Assembly (NCBI GenBank): GCA_009746045.1
Contig: RPFO01000080.1
Location: 1,887,183-1,951,182 of the forward strand
Reading direction: 5' to 3'
DNA from: Mesostigma viride
Taxonomy: Eukaryota > Streptophyta > Mesostigmatophyceae > Mesostigmatales > Mesostigmataceae
Length of the DNA stretch: 64,000 nt
Shown here: in pieces, positions 54,929 through 64,000 of the stretch
Numbering within the stretch: position 1 is the first letter of the stretch
Layout: every line of letters starts with the position of its first letter
The notes under the pieces: generated by a model
Told to the model about the DNA's origin: nothing
Seen by the model: only the letters and a program-made list of their open reading frames with translations
The model's database searches: none
Position numbers and translations under genes: made by a program

Positions 54929-55350
54929 AGCCTTTTAGAACGGTCGGAGCCGCAAACTGCCGATAAATTTACAGGTACAGTAACTAGTATTCACCAATGA
55001 AAGCCACAGGCATTTAAAAAACCGCCGTCCTGCCAGACCCTAGAAAACGCTTGGTCCTGCCTTTGCCGGACAACCATTGGAGCAGGTTATAAAGTGCGAC
55101 AACGATTTCTGATTGTTGGCTGACAGACTGACAGCCGACAATTATTAACGCAAAGTCACTAAAGCAATTAGGCAGTGAGAACATTCTACAAAAGAGCTCT
55201 TAGTTCGGGCTTTATATAAGTAGTACCTGCCTGTTAAAAATTGGAACAAGGATACGGTTCCGGCATCCGTTTATTCCGAAGCCGGTACGGGCAAGGCTAG
55301 GGAACCGGCGTGGGAATAAACTGAACTGAACATAACTGAAACAAGCTTAA
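54929..55350. repeat. 422-bp direct repeat R, copy 1
   Basis: Starts AAGCCTTTTAGAACGG and ends CAAGCTTAA. It is nearly identical to 59179-59600. In copy 2 the next bases are the C-rich unit directly; here a TTAA-flanked element intervenes. Confidence 0.92.
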
Positions 55351-57074
55351 CTCGTCGTCTGTCCCAACTCAGTCCTCAAAAGAGGACTGAGTTGACCTTT
55401 TTCAACCGGGTGTAGCGACTAGGTAGGGGGTCCATCCCAAATGTTTTGATGTGGATCGAGGGTGTATTTGATGTCAATTTGCTGGAAAAAATGCTGCGTT
55501 AGTGAAAACTTGACCCCAACACCTGGAAATTACTCGGACATATGACACCCTCGGCGAATTTGCATTTTTCGGGATAAGAGCGAGTGGGGAAAATTTGATC
55601 AAATCATGGTGCACGTTAGAAAAATATAGGCATGTAAACAATATAGTTCTTGAAACGTGGCAAAAAACTGGGCTCAATTTGGCCACTGCCACTGCCTAAA
55701 ACAATTTAAAAACTCTCAGTCCTCAGGAGAGGAATGGGGCTTTTGCTAACTTTGCTAGCATGTAATGAAGTGCGGTCATACTACACACCACCGTGGCCAC
55801 CAACCATCCCAATCACCTCATTTCCCTTCAAGCATTACAGGACAACACACTTGCATCATCATGCTGCAGTTGTATCATACCTTATCATGTAGTGAGAGCC
55901 TATGCATGCACGTAGGGAATGGGCTTGGATACCTACCAACAAAGGGTTATGTTATAAGTGTCAACCACCAATATAATGGGTAGGTTAAGCATCTTTCCAT
56001 TGTTTCTAACAACAATAGATATGGCTATAACTGTTTTGCCTTGCCATGATGTGGCCAACATAGTTGCTGGCACATGATGGCAGTGGTTTGTCACCAAGAC
56101 TTTTCACTCACCCGTATAAGCTTGAAAGCACCCTTGATGCAGGCCGTGGCCACACAATCATGCAGTATGAACGTAGCAAAAGAATAACTAACATCTATGA
56201 AGGTGTTTAAACCTGCACAGCTCCTAAAACCCTGCACAACTACACTGGGTTAAGGCAAATGCCTGCTAACATCATTTGAAAAGGGGGTTTTAGAGAGGGG
56301 CAGGCAACGGTCAAGAAAGAGCATCAAGACTTGAACCTGACAACGCCTGGCAAGCTTAAACTCATGTAAGAACATCAAGAAACGAAGAGGCAACGATAAT
56401 CCGACTTTATCTGGCACGGCTGGCGTTACCTTGGCCCAGGCGGTGCCCGCACAAGTGGCACTTTGCGGCACATAGACCATGACGTGACAGAGTGGTCGAA
56501 ATCATCAAATCTATACTGCCACTCAATTTATTCTAATACAATACATGTTAAAATGTAGAAAGAAAACTATCAGCCATTGAAATTGCGCCGGAAAGCAAGC
56601 GCAGTCATCAATTCCGTCGACCTGCCTTATCGCAGCTTTTTCCAGCAAGAACAGTGCCGACACCGGGTAAATCGCTTCCCTGCGAGCTAAAAATTAGGAT
56701 TTATCATCTATAGGACATATAAAATCTATTTCCTGAGTTTGGACAGCTAACTCGTCCGCAAACGTAAACTGCATGCATGGGCGCGAGCCGCCATGGCTAG
56801 GTCGTGCATTTCCGGAACTCGCGTTTCACGTGGAAAAGTACCCTTACCACCTGTACTTTGACCGTACATTTAGCCGCTCATACCAAATCCCAAAAAATCC
56901 CAAAAATATGTCCAAGAAAGATCTTTTCACGTAGTATTTGAATAAATTTTGAGAGAATTTTTTTGTCAAACATTCTGACCGGGGCGAATTTTGTACAGAA
57001 CCTCAAAACTCGGTCCTCAGGAGAGGACTGAGAAAAACTCAGTCCTCTCCAGAGGTAGTGGGACAGACGACGAG
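55351..57074. mobile_element. piggyBac-like non-autonomous element (TTAA target)
   Basis: Ends CTCGTCGTCTGTCCCA and TGGGACAGACGACGAG (16-bp perfect TIR). TTAA is duplicated at 55347-55350 and 57075-57078, and the empty site with a single TTAA is present at 59597-59600. Subterminal palindromes of ACTCAGTCCTC occur near both ends. It is 1724 bp with no transposase. TTAA duplication is the piggyBac hallmark, but these tips do not begin with CCY, so it may be a divergent lineage. Confidence 0.85.
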
Positions 57075-57975
57075 TTAAGGGGGGGGGGATGCTTCGCATC
57101 CCCCCCAAAAGAAGGCGCAAAGCCGACCGTAACTCTAGTAGTCGAGTTTCGATCCGTCCGCCGACACATGGCAACTCGATTCAAGTCAACTGAAGCTTAT
57201 GAAGGGGGCTGAAAAAAGGAAAAGGTCGGGAGACAAATAACGACACCCTGTGTGGGCCTGTAACACCGCAGTCCGTCCGCCCTTCCCAGTTTCCACCCAC
57301 CCGGAGGCCATTTGCCGCCTCAGTGAGACGCCCCGCCCCAGGCGAGGTCGCAACCCCCCCCCCCCTCAGCAAGCCGATGGTCTTTACATGTATTGAGGTC
57401 GCAATGAGGCCCCCCACCCTCCTGAGCGAGACGACGCCAGAGTCTGCGGGATCCCCCCACTCACCCACCCGGAGGTTCCCCCCCCCCCCCCCTCAGCCAT
57501 GATACGCCCCCCGCCGACCGGCCCAGGAAAAGTACGAAGATCCGCCACAGGATGCCTCCCCGCTTGAGTGAGACGGCGAGGTCGCAAGGCCCCCCGCCCT
57601 CCTCAGCGAAACGCCAGAGTCTGCGGGATCCCCCGCCCCCCTCGCCCCCCACCCACCCGGAGGTCGGTACCCCCCCCCCCCGCTCTCCCCCTCAGCCGGC
57701 CGGCATGATGCGCCCCCCGCCCCCCCCGAAAAGGCGTGGCGCGAAGGATAGGCGTCGACCACGAGGACCCCTGAAAAAGACCGGAAAAGTATGAAGATCC
57801 GCCACAGGATGCCTCCCCGCCTGAGTGAGACGGCGAGGTCGCAAGGCCCCCGCGCCCCCCACCCGCCACCCGGAGGTTCCCCCGCCTCCCCCCCCGAGGA
57901 CATTAAGACGGTCCGCCCCGGCCGGGCGAGGTCGCAGGGCTCCCCGCCCTCCTGAGTGAGCAAGACGCCAGAGTC

Positions 57976-58376
57976 TGCGGGATCCCCCGCCCCCCCGCTC
58001 CCCCACCCACCCGGAGTTCCTCCCCCCCCCCCCCGCCCCCCCGCGCCCCCTTCCCCCACCCCCCCCCCCCCGCCCCCCACCCACCCGGAGTTCCTCCCCC
58101 CCCCGCCGCCCCCCCCTCCCCTTCCCCCCCCCCTGCCCCCCCGCCCCACCCACCCGGAGTTCCTCCCCCCGCCCCCCCCACCCACCCGGAGCTCCTCCCC
58201 CCCCCCCCGCCCCCCCGCGCCCCCTTCCCCACCCCCCGCCCCCCGCCCCCCACCCACCCGGAGTTCCTCCCCCCCCCCCGCCGCCCCCCCCCTCCCCTTC
58301 CCCCAACCCCCTGCCCCCCCGCCCCACCCACCCGGAGTTCCTCCCCCCGCCCCCCCCCTCCCGCCCCCCGCGGTTT
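57976..58376. repeat. C-rich array with CACCCACCCGGAGTTCCT units, copy 1
   Basis: Six to seven units of 40-70 bp, each CACCCACCCGGAG(T/C)TCCT followed by long C runs. The minus strand is strongly G4-prone. The second copy is at about 60497-60884, with longer C runs. Confidence 0.92.
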
Positions 58377-58520
58377 TCGCAAGCTCGCTCGAGGCGCTAA
58401 CGTCAACAATAATGTCGCGAGACGACTTGAAAGCCATTTAAAGATGCGAGCGAGTGAACGCGGCGCGAACTGAGGACAGGGGTCGACGACGAGGAGCGAA
58501 AAGTACGGAGATCCGCCACC

Positions 58521-58529
58521 TATATATAG
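58521..58529 (+). promoter_or_regulatory. TATA-box-like sequence upstream of small ORF
   Basis: TATATATAG, 95 bp before the ATG at 58624; also present in the second tandem copy at about 61027. Confidence 0.4.
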
Positions 58530-58623
58530 CCTTGCCGAATGCTATTGGAGATACGGCGTCTTCTAGTTGATAACCAGTACAGTGTAGTTAATCCCTGCTA
58601 TACAACAGCGTCTCACTGAACAA

Positions 58624-59115
58624 ATGCCTTTCGTCCTCCGCTCAAGATACGCCGTCTTCGATCCAGCCACGCACGGAAGCCTGTACGATCTCCAAATTCC
58701 GACGACTTGTGCCCAACGGTAAAAGGCGAAAAGGACACCCGTCGATCACGAGTTATCCACTGAAATGTACGGAAAGTTACGGCATACGGGCCACAGGGTG
58801 CCCGATGGTCTTTAGTACATGCAGGGCTTGACGGCTTTCGTCCGTCCAGCCGACCGTCAGGCTTGACGGCTTTCGTCCGTCAAGCTGACCGTCACGCTAG
58901 TAGGCGACCTATTTTCGGTAAGCCGACAGGTGGCAAGCGAAAAGACGAAAGCCGTCAAGCCGACCGTCACTCTAGTAGGCGACCCAGTTTCGGTCAGCCG
59001 ACAGGTGGCAAGTCTCAAGAGTTCGACCGAGTACCCGCCAGTCAAGCTCGATCGAGTCGCTAACGTCAAAATGTCGCGAGACGACTTTAAAGCCATTAAA
59101 GATGCGAGCGAGTGA
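58624..59115 (+). CDS. Possible two-exon small gene, copy 1
   Basis: Exon 1 is 58624-58718 (MPFVLRSRYAVFDPATH, 31 codons plus 2 bases, donor GTAAAA). Exon 2 is proposed as 58923-59115 after TTTTCGGTAAG, in phase, and reads KPTVTLVGDPVSVSRQVAS, KLDRVANVKMSRDDFKAIKD and a TGA. The KPTVTLV ... SRQVAS peptide recurs in this region (relic near 57123, copies at 61.4 and 62.3 kb), and the frame is kept to the same stop in the copies at 59.1, 61.6 and 62.4 kb. A second frame through the same exon is also open, so the choice is uncertain. Protein of about 96 residues, function unknown. Confidence 0.35.
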
Positions 59116-59178
59116 ACGCCACTGAGAACAAAGTCGCTCCGTCCGCCGCCCTTTAGAACGGTCGCCCTTTAGAACGGA

Positions 59179-59600
59179 AGCCTTTTAGAACGGTCGGAGC
59201 CGCAAACTGCCGATAAATTTACAGGTACAGTAACTAGTATTCACCAATGAAAGCCACAGGCATTTAAAAAACCGCCGTCCTGCCAGACCCTAGAAAACGC
59301 TTGGTCCTGCCTTTGCCGGACAACCATTGGAGCAGGTTATAAAGTGCGACAACGATTTCTGATTGTTGGCTGACAGACTGACAGCCGACAATTATTAACG
59401 CAAAGTCACTAAAGCAATTAGGCAGTGAGAACATTCTACAAAAGAGCTCTTAGTTCGGGCTTTATATAAGTAGTACCTGCCTGTTAAAAATTGGAACAAG
59501 GATACGGTTCCGGCATCCGTTTATTCCGAAGCCGGTACGGGCAAGGCTAGGGAACCGGCGTGGGAATAAACTGAACTGAACATAACTGAAACAAGCTTAA
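59179..59600. repeat. 422-bp direct repeat R, copy 2
   Basis: Same as 54929-55350; followed directly by tandem unit W copy 2, so it shows the empty TTAA site. Confidence 0.92.
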
Positions 59601-60541
59601 GGGGGGGGGGATGCTTCGCATCCCCCCCAAAAGAAGGCGCAAAGCCGACCGTAACTCTAGTAGTCGAGTTTCGATCCGTCCGCCGACACATGGCAACTCG
59701 ATTCAAGTCAACTGAAGCTTATGAAGGGGGCTGAAAAAAGGAAAAGGTCGGGAGACAAATAACGACACCCTGTGTGGGCCTGTAACACCGCAGTCCGTCC
59801 GCCCTTCCCAGTTTCCACCCACCCGGAGGCCATTTGCCGCCTCAGTGAGACGCCCCGCCCCAGGCGAGGTCGCAACCCCCCCCCCCCCTCAGCAAGCCGA
59901 TGGTCTTTACATGTATTGAGGTCGCAATGAGGCCCCCCACCCTCCTGAGCGAGACGACGCCAGAGTCTGCGGGATCCCCCCACTCACCCACCCGGAGGTT
60001 CCCCCCCCTCCCCCTCAGCCATGATACGCCCCCCCGCCGACCGGCCCAGGAAAAGTACGAAGATCCGCCACAGGATGCCTCCCCGCTTGAGTGAGACGGC
60101 GAGGTCGCAAGGCCCCCCGCCCTCCTCAGCGAAACGCCAGAGTCTGCGGGATCCCCCGCCCCCCTCGCCCCCACCCACCCGGAGGTCGGTACCCCCCCCC
60201 CCCCGCTCTCCCCCTCAGCCGGCCGGCATGATGCGCCCCCCGCCCCCCCGAAAAGGCGTGGCGCGAAGGATAGGCGTCGACCACGAGGACCCCTGAAAAA
60301 GACCGGAAAAGTATGAAGATCCGCCACAGGATGCCTCCCCGCCTGAGTGAGACGGCGAGGTCGCAAGGCCCCCGCGCCCCCCACCCGCCACCCGGAGGTT
60401 CCCCCGCCTCCCCCCCCGAGGACATTAAGACGGTCCGCCCCGGCCGGGCGAGGTCGCAGGGCTCCCCGCCCTCCTGAGTGAGCAAGACGCCAGAGTCTGC
60501 GGGATCCCCCGCCCCCCCGCTCCCCACCCACCCGGAGTTCC

Positions 60542-60575
<34 letters not shown>

Positions 60576-61657
60576 CCCCCCCCCCCACCCACCCGGAGTT
60601 CCTCCCCCCCCCCGCGCCCCCCCCCTCCCTTCCCCCCCCTGCCCCCCCGCCCCACCCACCCGGAGTTCCTCCCCCCCGCCCCCCCACCCACCCGGAGCTC
60701 CTCCCCCCCCCCCCCCCCCCCCGCGCCCCTTCCCCCACCCCCCCCCCGCCCCCCCACCCACCCGGAGTTCCTCCCCCCCCCGCCGCCCCCCCCCCTCCCC
60801 TTCCCCCAACCCCCTGCCCCCCCGCCCCACCCACCCGGAGTTCCTCCCCCCGCCCCCCCGCCCCTCCCGCCCCCCGCGGTTTTCGCAAGCTCGCTCGAGG
60901 CGCTAACGTCAACAATAATGTCGCGAGACGACTTGAAAGCCATTTAAAGATGCGAGCGAGTGAACGCGGCGCGAACTGAGGACAGGGGTCGACGACGAGG
61001 AGCGAAAAGTACGGAGATCCGCCACCTATATATAGCCTTGCCGAATGCTATTGGAGATACGGCGTCTTCTAGTTGATAACCAGTACAGTGTAGTTAATCC
61101 CTGCTATACAACAGCGTCTCACTGAACAAATGCCTTTCGTCCTCCGCTCAAGATACGCCGTCTTCGATCCAGCCACGCACGGAAGCCTGTACGATCTCCA
61201 AATTCCGACGACTTGTGCCCAACGGTAAAAGGCGAAAAGGACACCCGTCGATCACGAGTTATCCACTGAAATGTACGGAAAGTTACGGCATACGGGCCAC
61301 AGGGTGCCCGATGGTCTTTAGTACATGCAGGGCTTGACGGCTTTCGTCCGTCCAGCCGACCGTCAGGCTTGACGGCTTTCGTCCGTCAAGCTGACCGTCA
61401 CGCTAGTAGGCGACCTATTTTCGGTAAGCCGACAGGTGGCAAGCGAAAAGACGAAAGCCGTCAAGCCGACCGTCACTCTAGTAGGCGACCCAGTTTCGGT
61501 CAGCCGACAGGTGGCAAGTCTCAAGAGTTCGACCGAGTACCCGCCAGTCAAGCTCGATCGAGTCGCTAACGTCAAAATGTCGCGAGACGACTTTAAAGCC
61601 ATTAAAGATGCGAGCGAGTGAACGCCACTGAGAACAAAGTCGCTCCGTCCGCCGCCC
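59597..61657. repeat. Tandem unit W, copy 2
   Basis: Near-identical to copy 1, differing mostly in homopolymer C lengths. It continues into a diverged third partial copy (61658-61830) and a fourth (62404-62640). Confidence 0.92.
61130..61621 (+). CDS. Possible two-exon small gene, copy 2
   Basis: The same proposed exons (61130-61224 and 61429-61621) as copy 1, sequence essentially identical, within the duplicated unit W. Confidence 0.35.
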
Positions 61658-62068
61658 GAGATACGGCGTCTTCGGCCCAACCACATACGGAAGCCTCCAC
61701 GATCTCCAAAGTCCGTCTACTTGCGCCCAACGGGAAACGGCGCCAAGGACACACGTCGACCACGAGGAGCTCCTGAAAAGTACGACAATTCTACGGAGAT
61801 CCGCCACAGGATGCCCGATGGTTTTAAATATAGTTGGATATGCCCGATGGTTTTTAATATAGTTGGATACAGTCGGTTGCAAAATCCCAATTAGCAACTT
61901 TCGACGACTTAGAAACTTCGGTCAGTTTCAAACCTAACGTCTATTGGTCCCTTTTAAGCACCTGCATGGATCCAAGACGGAAAATTTTAACAGCAACAAA
62001 AGTTTAAGTATCTTCGCCCGTCAGTCTTTGGAGTTTGGACCGTCACTTCAGTAGACGACGCAGTTTGG

Positions 62069-62407
62069 ATGTACCAACCTACGACGATCGTCGTAGGTTG
62101 GTATATGGGCAGCCGCCACGTGCAGGGGAATTACTTCAGGCGAACCTGTCCGGCCGCTAACGCAGTTTCGTCATTCCGACAGGTAGAAAGTCGAAAAAGG
62201 TGGAAAGTCGAACACGGCGAGAGCAACGGCGAAAAGACGAAAGCCGTCAAGCCGACCGTCACTCTAGTAGGCGACCCAGTTTCGATGAGTCGACAGGTGG
62301 CAAGTCGCAAAAGTTCGACCAACTACGCGCCAGTCAAGCTCGATCGACTCGCTAACGTCAAAATGTCGCGAGACGACTTTAAAGCCATTAAAGATGCGAG
62401 CGAGTGA
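62069..62407 (+). CDS. ORF related to the small-gene family, copy 3
   Basis: ATG-started, 112 codons, with a unique N-terminus (MYQPTTIVVGWYMGSRHVQG) and then the shared KPTVTLVGDPVSMSRQVAS and KMSRDDFKAIKDASE with the same TGA. It differs from copies 1 and 2 by a handful of substitutions in the shared part and no frameshift. The sequence around its start contains a short perfect hairpin (CCTACGACGATCGTCGTAGG). Confidence 0.35.
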   Translation: MYQPTTIVVGWYMGSRHVQGNYFRRTCPAANAVSSFRQVESRKRWKVEHGESNGEKTKAVKPTVTLVGDPVSMSRQVASRKSSTNYAPVKLDRLANVKMSRDDFKAIKDASE

Positions 62408-62640
62408 ACGCCAATAGCGTCTCACTGAACAAACGCCTTTCGTCCTCCGCTCAAGATACGCCGTCTTCGATCCAGCCACGCACGGAAGCCTGTACGATCT
62501 CAAAATTCCGACGACTTGTGCCCAACGGTAAAAGGCGAAAAGGACACCCGTCGATCACGAGTTATCCACTGAAATGTACGGAAAGTTACGGCGTACGGAC
62601 CACAGGATGCCCGATGGTTTTTAATATAGTTGGATAAAGG
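62404..62640. repeat. Partial fourth copy of the W-type unit
   Basis: Matches the exon 1 region of unit W (about 58607-58815), but the ATG is ACG here, so exon 1 is not translatable in this copy. Confidence 0.85.
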
Positions 62641-62995
62641 CCGTTATGATGCCGTGAAATAGCCGCATGACGACAGTGCCGTTCCAAACTTTCAACTTCG
62701 CGCCCTACCTCTCTTAACCGTTACCTGGTAGACCGTTGGTCCAACGAGCGAAAAATTTAGAAAGGTTGCGATTAGGCAACGCGACCTTGCACCTAGCCGC
62801 ACCCATGAACGCCTTCAGCAGCCATGGTAGGCAACACAACCCTGCACCTAGCCGCACCATTCCATAAACGCCTTCATCAGCCATGTTAGGCCGGAATAGA
62901 CACGGCATTTCCACTTTGGGTCTCGCACTAGTCAAGTCACTTGCTCAGATAGAAAGCAATGGATCACGCAAAACCAGGAGCCACGCCTCCCCACG

Positions 62996-63991
62996 ATGAT
63001 TACGGCGGCGGTGTGTGGCATGGAGCCTGCTTGTGACGAGCATGACTCAATCCACATCAATGGCAGCAATTACCGAACTGCAGTCGCCGACCTTCGACAA
63101 ACTGTTCGCCATCGCAACTCGGGAGTAATGGTTTATGGTAAAGAGGGGGTTAGGTATGGCCGCATCACACACATTCTGCATAGTTTCCTCCGTGCCCCGA
63201 CGGAAGGATGGAGTAGGCAAGTTCTTTTAAAGGTCGCTCTGTTTGATGTCGGTTCTGTGAAAGAGCTCCCTTTAGAGGGATTGACGCTTATACCTTTAGG
63301 GGAGCGAGCGCCCAAGCAGGATGCTTTAGTCCTTCCCGGGAGTGTATGTTCAGTTGGTTTTGTAGTTGATCCAGAGTATGCACCTGAGATAGCCATCGTG
63401 CACTGTAAATTGCCGTGGCAAATGGTAAAGGAAACGTGTAGTGCAGCCCAGCATGTATTATCCCGTGCTGCAGGTGCTCAGCTGAGAACCACAGACGTGT
63501 ATGCTGATATGAACCTGCAGCGCAAGGTGACACTGTGTGTTAAGCGAAGAGACATGACAACACGAGGTCGTTCACAAGGTAATCGCACTGCACCCATAGA
63601 TCCACAAGCAACCACTGCACGCATGGCTGCGGAGCCACAAGCAACCACTGCACCTAATCGCTCACGTGGCAAGCGCACTGTTGGCACATTGGTAGAACCA
63701 CAAGCAACCACTGCACCAAGCCGCTCGCGTGGCAAGCGCACTGCGGACACATTGGTAGAAACACACACAGCCGCTGCACCAAACCGCTCGCGTGGCAAGA
63801 GCATTGCTGGCAAGTCCATGGCAGCGGCTAGTGGCAGCGCATCAAGCCCTGATGACATTGCTAGTGATTTGTCGCTGAGCAGCGACGGTGAGGCATGCAT
63901 TCCCACACAAAGGAGAAGTGAGAGGCAACGTGTGGTAGTAAATTATGCGGACTCTGACAGTGCTGCATACACTGATGAGGAGTGGGATTGA
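62996..63991 (+). CDS. 331-codon ORF, possible CACTA-type transposase C-terminal region
   Basis: ATG 62996 to TGA 63989-63991. Residues 40-140 read VMVYGKEGVRYGRITHILHS, QVLLKVALFDVGSVKELPLE and VCSVGFVVDPEYAPEIAIVH. This order (Y-G-R-I-x-x-I ... V-L-x-K-x-x-x-F-D-V ... F-V-x-D-P) resembles the segment after the catalytic core in plant and fungal CACTA/EnSpm transposases. It is followed by three to four degenerate 24-residue repeats (EPQATTAPNRSRGKR) and an acidic Ser-rich tail with QRRSERQR. The catalytic part is not upstream in the window, so this would be a 3' exon or fragment. A host protein with a similar domain is not excluded. Confidence 0.5.
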   Translation: MITAAVCGMEPACDEHDSIHINGSNYRTAVADLRQTVRHRNSGVMVYGKEGVRYGRITHILHSFLRAPTEGWSRQVLLKVALFDVGSVKELPLEGLTLIPLGERAPKQDALVLPGSVCSVGFVVDPEYAPEIAIVHCKLPWQMVKETCSAAQHVLSRAAGAQLRTTDVYADMNLQRKVTLCVKRRDMTTRGRSQGNRTAPIDPQATTARMAAEPQATTAPNRSRGKRTVGTLVEPQATTAPSRSRGKRTADTLVETHTAAAPNRSRGKSIAGKSMAAASGSASSPDDIASDLSLSSDGEACIPTQRRSERQRVVVNYADSDSAAYTDEEWD

Positions 63992-64000
63992 TTATATTCC

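Larger units (their letters stand above)
57075..59151. repeat. Tandem unit W, copy 1
   Basis: Near-identical to 59597-61657. It contains GGGGGATGCTTCGCATCCCCCC (a hairpin), a C-rich array (57976-58376), a TATA-like box and a possible small gene. A 27-bp CCTTTAGAACGG repeat links it to repeat R copy 2. Confidence 0.92.

Noticed and set aside
57493-60943. Long Gly-rich minus-strand ORFs
   Set aside because: Translations of C-rich arrays with variable homopolymers.

Overview
The window is nuclear DNA of a eukaryote, most likely a green alga or other member of the green lineage. It has one spliced gene with GT-AG introns and a plant root-cap-type domain, Ty3/gypsy and tyrosine-recombinase (DIRS/PAT/Kangaroo-like) retrotransposons, a CACTA-type DNA transposon, abundant simple repeats and no operons. 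I cannot name the species.

Region 1 (about 1.8-12.7 kb, + strand) is the only convincing host gene. At least six short cysteine-rich exons, all flanked by phase-1 introns, lead into two 3' exons that encode a root-cap/VWD-like domain. Its introns hold a foldback transposon (6667-7522), a 24-bp minisatellite and a CCA microsatellite.

Region 2 (13.9-51.5 kb) is a Russian doll of transposons, resolved base by base from empty-site comparisons inside the window. A LINE ORF1-like reading frame (minus strand) is split by a Ty3/gypsy element (14050-51215, minus strand, LTRs nearly identical, 5-bp TSD TGAAG). The gypsy gag is split by a 28.2-kb CACTA-type element (19711-47933, 56-bp TIRs, 2-bp TSD GC). 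The CACTA element holds two tandem LTR-like repeats joined by 2 bp (27818-30394), a 920-bp GGAT microsatellite and a split-direct-repeat tyrosine-recombinase retrotransposon (32136-45252). That retrotransposon carries two non-autonomous relatives (32321-34462, + strand; 38923-44581, minus strand). The second relative carries a 3.7-kb TIR element (39286-42960), which contains a GTGG/GA microsatellite. The gypsy 5' LTR also carries a 1.35-kb TIR element (49392-50737). Removing the gypsy or the CACTA element leaves its host reading frame continuous across the join.

The tyrosine-recombinase element encodes a gag-like ORF, RT-RNase H, a 2A-like CGDVHPNPGP motif and a tyrosine recombinase. Many frameshifts interrupt it, at least one of them in a homopolymer. 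The gypsy element lacks a recognisable integrase and has an unassigned ORF in its place.

Region 3 (51.2-64 kb) holds a LINE RT fragment, low-complexity tandem repeats, a piggyBac-like TTAA-flanked non-autonomous element (55351-57074), a tandemly duplicated 2.5-kb unit with C-rich (G4-prone) arrays and a possible small two-exon gene with a TATA box, and a 331-codon ORF that may be the C-terminal part of a CACTA-type transposase.
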